Origin: Gracilaria caudata
Taxonomy: Eukaryota; Rhodophyta; Florideophyceae; Gracilariales; Gracilariaceae
Direction of reading: 5' to 3'
NCBI GenBank assembly: GCA_030374735.1
Contig: JASCIV010000373.1
Coordinates: 1-22,398, forward strand
DNA length: 22,398 nucleotides
Under the pieces are notes generated by a model. The model had not been told where the DNA came from, searched no databases, and saw only the letters and a program-made list of their open reading frames with translations. Position 1 is the stretch's first letter, and every line of letters starts with the position of its first letter. A program made the translations under genes and the position numbers. Below, piece by piece: positions 17,525 to 22,398 of this stretch.

Positions 17525-18800
17525 TCACATATAGATCACGGAGCGGAGAACGCCATTCGTAAGGGACAAGCCGTCGATGAGGAAGAAGAACGCCACACCC
17601 CAGCCGATGGGCGGTTGGCACTGCATTCGCGCCGGCGTGCCCTTCCATTTCTCGACAGCTTGCTTGTTGGCAGCTGTATTCTGGCACCCCCAGTAGCCGT
17701 CGCCCGCGGCTAAGATTACCGAAGCGGTTGGTGTCGCAGCACAGTTCTCTTTTCAATGTGTCGCTAATTCCTCGTAAGAAGCGCACTATTTCATGTGTCA
17801 ACAACACCCTCGCGTAGAATACTGTTGACAAGTCCCGATGCATATGCGCCTTATAATCCTCATAGACTGGTTTTGTACGCCTCTGCTCAGATCGGCAGAA
17901 CACATATGTGCATTTTTTGGTCCATGGTGATGTTCTTCAACCCGGTTTGTGTCCTCCAACATTTCATCCTTACTCCTTTTCAGTTGTTCCACTGCATATA
18001 TTAAATGGCGTACTTTGACACCTTCTTCTGACGTGGGATTTGAAAACAAATAATATCCAAGCTTGAAATCCAAATCGTACGCATTTCATGGTGTACGGAC
18101 ACGGTATTTTCAAAAGCGGCCCATTATAAATCCAAGAAGGGGCCGCACATACAATGCTTTATTCACCTTGCCTCGCAAACAAAGTGTACCCGAAAAAAGA
18201 CTCATAGATCTCTCAAATTTCAACGTTTTGAAACCCGTTTGAGCAAGGTCTGGACATAATAAGTAAGGCTGCTCCAAATCATCATACCAACCAGTTCTCA
18301 CATCGTCTGCAACCAAACTCTGCCGAAAATTGTAATCATTCTGGTTTTTCCCTACCTACTTTCTGTCAGAGCTTGCTCTGGTCTGTAATCTTCCACCCCT
18401 ACTTGCTGTCTTGAACGATTCATCACCATCACTTTTTGAGCCCAGATCCAGGCTTGGCGAAATCTTTCTTCGATTCGTGGCCACAGAAAAAAAATATCCG
18501 TCATTTTGTTTCATCATCGCATACAGAGAAACGCCCAGACATGTTAATCTATATGCAATCCACAAATGATAGTCATTGCCCAAAGATAGAATTTGCTTTT
18601 GCTTGTAGTTGATTAAAAGAATTTTCCGATTGCGTACCTGCACTTTGCTACGTATGTGCCTGATTTTCAATACCCACAAATTATGAAGGCCTCCTCTTTC
18701 CAATTCATTTCATTCCAGGCATTGTTACAGTGACTTTTGTCTTGAATTCCTTGAAACCCTGAATAATGCGAGATTCATTCAAGGCCTTGCTGCGTGACAT
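17525..18800 (-). pseudogene. Protein-like but interrupted minus-strand region (pseudogene or unresolved multi-exon gene)
   Basis: Reading leftward, an ATG at 18800 opens 31 codons (MSRSKALNESRIIQGF...). In a second frame, open segments lie at 18711-18356, 18337-18110 and 18088-17798, separated by in-frame TAG and TGA codons. The last segment (17752-17525, third frame) is GC-rich with mostly G/C third positions and reads like genuine coding DNA: GDGYWGCQNTAANKQ, then a hydrophobic stretch GWGVAFFFLIDGLS, ending at a TGA. A GTAAGG at 17970-17965 could be a donor joining in phase to an acceptor at about 17710 (ATCTTAG) or 17744. I recognise no family. Either it is a decayed gene or it has several introns; chance openness cannot be excluded for the AT-rich parts. 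Confidence 0.3.
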
Positions 18801-18828
18801 GATGACTTTCGTAAAGGAGAAATGAAGA

Positions 18829-19095
18829 ATGAATCCCAGAGTGGTTCGACCTCGCAAGAGGAAGTGGGCTCACAGTAATAAGCCCATCCTAGAGAACGAA
18901 AACCCTACCTCATCCAGAAAAGAGAAAGGCGGACAGAGCCTCAAAGGAGACATCAAGGCCATGTCGACAAAACACTGCACCGACCTTTTCTTGAAAACGC
19001 TTCCTTTCCTGAGCTCGCATAACATAAATTTCAATGATCACGAGATCTCCGGAAAGAAGCTAGTCCACCTCTTCTGCAATGGGAGTGAGGCACAG
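18829..19095 (+). CDS. Hypothetical protein, probable first exon of a one-intron gene
   Basis: The ATG has A at -3. Eighty-nine codons follow to a CAG|GTAACA donor at 19095/19096; unspliced, the frame ends four codons later at 19110. The protein begins with a basic cluster (VRPRKRKWAHSNK), nuclear-localisation-like, then a Ser/Lys-rich stretch and a mixed region ending SGKKLVHLFCNGSEAQ. No domain is recognised. Splicing to 19188 would add 14 codons (stop TGA); splicing to 19192 would add 35 codons (stop TAG at 19297). It is divergent from the broken frame starting at 18800, only 28 bp apart. Confidence 0.4.
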
Positions 19096-19191
19096 GTAAC
19101 AGAAAAATAACAATCAATAGACGTGGATTCGTTGGCTTTTGAACATCCTGTACGTCGATCTGCGCTGCTACTAACGACAATAATAAGGTAG
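19096..19191 (+). other. Candidate intron with exact TACTAAC branch point
   Basis: Begins GTAACA after CAG, contains TACTAAC at 19169-19175, and has AG dinucleotides at 19186-19187 and 19190-19191, giving lengths of 92 or 96 nt. The branch-to-acceptor distance (12-16 nt) is typical. TACTAAC is the optimal branch sequence known from yeasts and is common in intron-poor genomes. Confidence 0.45.
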
Positions 19192-19490
19192 ATACATCGC
19201 ACACGGTTTCGCGTAAAAACTTCGCACAATGAGAACGGAAAGGAAGCACACAAGGTCAAGAATGTTTTGAATAACTTCTTAAAACGTTTTACAAGATAGA
19301 CATTGGTCAAAGTGAATGATTAAATGGATAGGGCCAGTTTCCCAATTGAATACCTCACTCAATGGTTCCTTGCAAACCTCTTAGACGTGTGCACATCGAC
19401 TGAAGCGAGATGCAATGAATCAAAGCGAGAAAGGGTAAAGAATTGGGTAATGTTGACAACTGCGGCGACGCGGATCGAATCAGAGGTTTC
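19192..19490. other. Spacer with a short plus-strand frame
   Basis: It holds the possible second exon of the 18829 gene and the 3' region of the small protein gene at 19491. A plus-strand frame from an ATG at 19324 runs into the opposite-strand gene to 19548; its first 40 codons look protein-like (FPIEYLTQWFLANLLDVC) but no gene model supports it. Confidence 0.3.
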
Positions 19491-19733
19491 TCAGAAGAGC
19501 CCTCCCTTCGATAAGACATCGTTGAACTTCTTCATGGCCACCTTATGAACAAGTTCGGATGCTCGCTCATCGGTCTTCCTGAGTTCTTCCTCGAAGGTGT
19601 TCATGCGGTGCAGTGGTTCTTTGATTTTGCTGTGAGACAGATTGGAGCCAGAAGAAGAGGGCTTGCTGCTCCTGGAGGACTTGTCTCGCTTCTTAGAGGG
19701 CGATGAGCCGGAGGAATGCTTGGGGTGATTCAT
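19491..19733 (-). CDS. Small Ser/Lys-rich protein A (80 residues)
   Basis: Starts at an ATG. The first 35 residues are almost entirely Ser, Lys, Arg, His and Pro (MNHPKHSSGSSPSKKRDKSS), likely disordered. Residues 44-75 form a charged amphipathic helix (FEEELRKTDERASELVHKVA). There is no signal peptide or membrane segment. A TATA box lies 136 bp upstream and a promoter motif is shared with the gene at 21390-21695, supporting a real gene. It shares with that protein a Lys/His start (one has HPKH, the other KHQKH), Ser-rich disorder and a coiled-coil-like helix, but the order differs and alignment is weak. Function unknown; a chromatin-associated or heat-soluble stress role is only a guess from composition. 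Confidence 0.65.
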   Translation of the reverse strand: MNHPKHSSGSSPSKKRDKSSRSSKPSSSGSNLSHSKIKEPLHRMNTFEEELRKTDERASELVHKVAMKKFNDVLSKGGLF

Positions 19734-19868
19734 GTCGAACGAAAGTGAAGGTGGGAGGAGATGGTAGTAGGAATTGATTTGGAAGTGATTTGTGATGTGA
19801 TTGAGCGCTGATGCTGCGATGGTGGTGAAGAGCTGAAGGGAAGTACAGAGCAGTGGGGCAGTGCTTCA

Positions 19869-19875
19869 ATTTATA
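19869..19875 (-). promoter_or_regulatory. TATA box of small protein A
   Basis: On the minus strand it reads CTATAAATT, 136 bp upstream of the ATG at 19733. A leader of about 105 nt is expected. Confidence 0.65.
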
Positions 19876-19908
19876 GAGAGAGCACGATGCAAATCTGCAG
19901 ACGCTCTG

Positions 19909-19936
19909 AAACGGTAACGAATGACGTGCGCGAAAA
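19909..19936 (-). promoter_or_regulatory. Upstream cluster: MYB-like motif, ACGTCA hexamer, E2F-like site
   Basis: AAACGGTAAC (plus strand, 19909-19918) recurs at 21906-21915 upstream of the second small gene. TGACGT at 19922-19927 is the complement of the ACGTCA hexamer known from plant histone promoters. GCGCGAAA at 19928-19935 fits the E2F consensus TTTSSCGC on the other strand. AACGG is the core of plant mitotic MSA/MYB sites. The combination suggests cell-cycle control, by analogy only. Confidence 0.35.
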
Positions 19937-21389
19937 GGAGGGAAATGGAATCCAACAATTGTGATAACGAGCGCGCAAATGTGAAGCTCGATAAGCGTTC
20001 AAATATTGGTCAGGATGCAGCTTTTTCGTGTACACGACGCAAAGCACTCTTGGGAAGAGGACAGATTAGGGCAAGAAGGCGGGAAAAGGATGTATGGCGA
20101 GAGCGGGAGATATGCGAGGGAGGCGTACGCGGTAAGTGGGCACGGATTTTGGGCACGTGCTATAGGGTACCAGAAGTAGTGAGCATTGCGAATATTGTTG
20201 GCCCTCTCGCCCAGTCAGGGCGCCCGCAGCGACGCAGTATGCGTCGCGCAGATGTGGATGCGACAAACGGCGTGTTTGCTATGGTTTGGCACAGTTGCGG
20301 CTACAGCCAACATTGTGGCTGCGTCAGCCGGGATGGGGTTTGGGGGGGGGGGGCGGGGATGTGTGTGCGTAGCTTCTGGCGCAAACAAGATTGCTGCGGT
20401 TGTCTCGCCAAAAATAACCGAAATTTAGCGGGCGCGGCGCACGGGAGTTATTTATGGCGGCATGAAGGTGCTGTGTACGGCGCGGCGCTCGCGCCCTGCT
20501 GTGGACGGCGGTGTGGACAAAGGTCCGGCGGGCGCAAGGGGGCTCCGTTTGTGACGGCATATGCGCAGGGGTCAGTGGGCGCGCGGCGCGCCAGCGCGGT
20601 TACTGTGCGAAGGGGCGCGGACGCACGGTTACTCTGTTCGTTCGTTGCCGCGTGCCAAACGCTGCGCGTAGGTGCTGTTCGCATACGTGGTACCGTTTTG
20701 GAATGACGTCTTCGAATCGAGCGTGAGCTACTGCTGGGGACTCCTCTGCGCCGCTTGCATGCTGTGCGGTGGAGGCGCGGTGGGTGCGCGCGGGCAGAGG
20801 GGGCGTTGTGTTGTTTATACCGCACCTTCCTTTTTTGCGCCTTAGCCCGTGATGTTTGTTGCGGATGTGCTCGACATCAGCTTGCGCCTGGCTGGACATG
20901 ACTTCGCTTAGCTTAGTCAAGCTCTTTGGCCAAGTCAACTTCTCTTGGCGCGGACGCGCGTTCGAAACTTAAAAAGAGTAGGTGGATAAAATTAGTGCGC
21001 GATTGCACTGAGGTGCCCCCTGTGATGTGGCGGCTCCTTTTCTTTTTTTCTTTTTTCGCTGACGTTGCGCGCTTTTTGGGCGCGCAGTTTTTATGCGTGG
21101 AGCGGCTAACGTTGTTGGTCGCCAACTGGCGTTTTAAAGCTACTACTGTGCAGCACAGGCGCGTTGCGAAGCCATACACATAAAAAGGGAATGAGGTGGT
21201 TTAGTGGTGTGCGAGTGAGGGCGTTAATCTAAAAATGAACAGATCACAAAAAAGGAAACAACATGTTACAGCAGAAGCCGGTGGAGTTAAAATATCCGCG
21301 TTCCGAACCAACAATACGGCGTGAGTCTTCATAAACAACACAAAAAACAAAACAAACAAAAAAAAAACCACATGCTGCGCAGAAATGGC
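19937..21389. other. GC-rich, gene-free stretch with G-run and hairpins
   Basis: About 1.45 kb, markedly more GC-rich than the rest, especially 20200-20800. It contains a 12-G run at 20342-20353, a perfect inverted repeat GCGACGCA-GTA-TGCGTCGC at 20229-20247, and a hairpin TGCGCGC/GCGCGCA at 21066-21086. Long frames such as 19921-20706 (+) are low-complexity Arg/Cys/Gly-rich translations expected in GC-rich DNA. No RNA gene was recognised. Confidence 0.5.
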
Positions 21390-21695
21390 TCAGTGATAAT
21401 GCTTGCTGCTCTTGCTGGAGCCCATAAAGTCGTCGAAGAAGCTGTCGTAGTGTCGAGAGGAGCTGGACGGCTTCTTTCTCTTCTCATCCTTGCTCTTGAC
21501 CTTCTTCTCCAGCGCATCGATTCTGGTGAGAGTGTTCTGCATGTCGTCGCCAAATTCCTTCATGCGGTCCTTGATGGTGTCGGGATTGGCGTCCACATGC
21601 GAGTATCCGCCATACGCACCACTGCTTCCGGCGCCCGAACTGCTTGAGCTGCCGCCGCCATACGAGTACTTGGAGTGCTTCTGGTGCTTCTTCAT
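21390..21695 (-). CDS. Small Ser/Lys/Gly-rich protein B (101 residues)
   Basis: The frame is open upstream to 21719 but only from a TTG; the ATG at 21695 is in good context (CAACCATGA). The protein has a Lys/His start (MKKHQKHSKYSY), a Gly/Ser/Tyr tract (residues 12-32), a heptad-patterned charged helix at about 38-66 (DTIKDRMKEFGDDMQNTLTR and onward), a Lys-rich stretch, a Ser-run, a DSFFDDFMG motif at about 84-92 and a Ser/Lys/His tail. No signal peptide or domain is known to me. A TATA box lies 150 bp upstream. The balance of disorder plus one short coiled coil resembles small protein A at 19491-19733. Function unknown. Confidence 0.7.
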   Translation of the reverse strand: MKKHQKHSKYSYGGGSSSSSGAGSSGAYGGYSHVDANPDTIKDRMKEFGDDMQNTLTRIDALEKKVKSKDEKRKKPSSSSRHYDSFFDDFMGSSKSSKHYH

Positions 21696-21752
21696 GGTTG
21701 CAAAAATAAGAAAAAACAAAAAAAATATATATGCGAATCAAAGGACGGAAGT

Positions 21753-21772
21753 GGACAGAGACGGACAGAGAC
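21753..21772. repeat. Tandem 10-bp duplication
   Basis: GGACAGAGAC occurs twice in direct tandem, inside the predicted 5' leader of small protein B. Confidence 0.7.
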
Positions 21773-21844
21773 GATGCGGAGTGGTCGACGCTGACACTGG
21801 TGATGAAGGCGACGGTGATGGGCTCAGAGCGGAATGAAGAGCAG

Positions 21845-21852
21845 CTTATATA
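21845..21852 (-). promoter_or_regulatory. TATA box of small protein B
   Basis: Reads CTATATAAG on the minus strand, 150 bp upstream of the ATG at 21695. The layout is close to that of small protein A. Confidence 0.65.
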
Positions 21853-21905
21853 GAGCGCGACACAGCAGCAAAACTTGGATGCGATGGGGCATGGAAGGTC
21901 ATTGA

Positions 21906-21915
21906 AAACGGTAAC
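21906..21915 (-). promoter_or_regulatory. Second copy of the AAACGGTAAC promoter motif
   Basis: Identical 10-mer, in the same orientation relative to its gene, to the one at 19909-19918. It lies 54 bp upstream of the TATA box, against 34 bp for the other copy. A 12-bp palindrome ATCAGATCTGAT follows at 21961-21972. Confidence 0.4.
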
Positions 21916-21972
21916 AAGTTACGGCCAGCAACGCCATGGATGTTTCGGGCGTTTATTTCGATCAGATCTGAT

Positions 21973-22398
21973 GTCGAGAAATGCCACGACGGGATTGCAA
22001 AGCACTTTCCATAACACGGTTGCGCGTGAATTAGTATGATGAATGTGGCGTTGCTACCTTGTTCGGTGATCGATTAGCAGCGGCGTGTATGGGCGAGTGT
22101 ATGCAGCGCGGCTGCGCTTGTATTTTCGAGCCTCCTTTATTGGTTGCGCGCTCTCCGCCGCCCTTTTTTTGGGGCGTGTTTACAGAAAGCTGATGCTGAT
22201 TTGCGGCCCACCGCGTTGTTCTTGCGCACGCCTCGAAACTATGGTTTCTCTGTGCACCGCTTGCGCTGCGCTGCGTTGCGCTGCGCGCAGAAGGCGCCGC
22301 GTGCTCCTGCGCGCGGAGGGGCAGCGTTCGACGCACAGCGCTTCGACAACAGCGCCGCTGAACGTCTTGGCGGCGCTGTTTACAGAGGAGGGGGGGGG
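21973..22398. other. GC-rich right end with terminal hairpin and G-run
   Basis: No gene is seen. The stretch has reiterated GCGCTGC-type words at about 22262-22290, a perfect 11-bp inverted repeat (AACAGCGCCGC at 22348-22358 with GCGGCGCTGTT at 22370-22380) and ends in a run of G. The composition explains a minus-strand open frame here (22031-22336) that has no protein character. Confidence 0.5.

Noticed and set aside
17436..17903. 155-codon minus-strand ORF
   Set aside because: It starts at GTG, and within the GC-rich part another frame (17525-17752) has much better coding character.
19921..20706. 261-codon plus-strand ORF starting with ATG
   Set aside because: The translation is Arg/Cys/Gly-rich low-complexity with no domain, it lies in GC-rich DNA where stops are rare, and a 12-G run falls inside it. 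It also begins inside the promoter region of the small gene at 19491-19733.

Overview
The window looks like nuclear DNA of a phycoerythrin-containing red alga, probably a compact, intron-poor unicellular type. The main evidence is a plastid-targeted 15,16-dihydrobiliverdin:ferredoxin oxidoreductase (PebA, first step of phycoerythrobilin synthesis) encoded beside typical eukaryotic genes: the spliceosomal HAT-repeat protein SYF1/XAB2, prenylcysteine oxidase, a copine-like C2 protein and a GT8-GT64 glycosyltransferase. The long genes are single uninterrupted reading frames. Two proteins predicted to enter the plastid (PebA and an SppA protease) have presequences with Phe close to the N-terminus, as is usual in red algae and glaucophytes. 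A cryptophyte is less likely, because I see no bipartite signal-plus-transit presequence.

Layout. 274-1452 (+): two-C2 copine-like protein without the vWA domain. 1453-2637: gene-free, with several perfect inverted repeats, the best having 12-bp arms. 2638-9158: three genes in a row on the minus strand (SppA, GT8-GT64 fusion, seven-helix membrane protein of unknown function). 9159-10117: gene-free or nearly so. 10118-11557 (-): prenylcysteine oxidase, divergent from pebA at 12171-13115 (+); their 613-bp spacer holds a G-box and a TATA box. 14128-16767 (+): SYF1/XAB2. 16768-22398: gene-poor, with two small Ser/Lys-rich proteins on the minus strand (19491-19733 and 21390-21695), each with a TATA box and a shared 10-bp upstream motif, plus a possible one-intron gene starting at 18829 (+) and a protein-like but broken minus-strand frame at 17525-18800. 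Part of this right-hand region (about 19.9-21.2 kb and the last 400 bp) is GC-rich with G-runs and hairpins.

The genes do not form one pathway. Plastid functions (SppA, PebA), secretory-pathway functions (GT8-GT64, prenylcysteine oxidase) and nuclear RNA processing (SYF1) are interleaved, as in an ordinary compact eukaryotic chromosome. The points most worth checking are the GT8-GT64 fusion, the paired small proteins with similar promoters, the candidate introns (GTATGA or GTAACA donors with CTAAC branch points) and the hidden minus-strand frame. Both ends of the window are homopolymers (C-run left, G-run right), which look like contig breaks.
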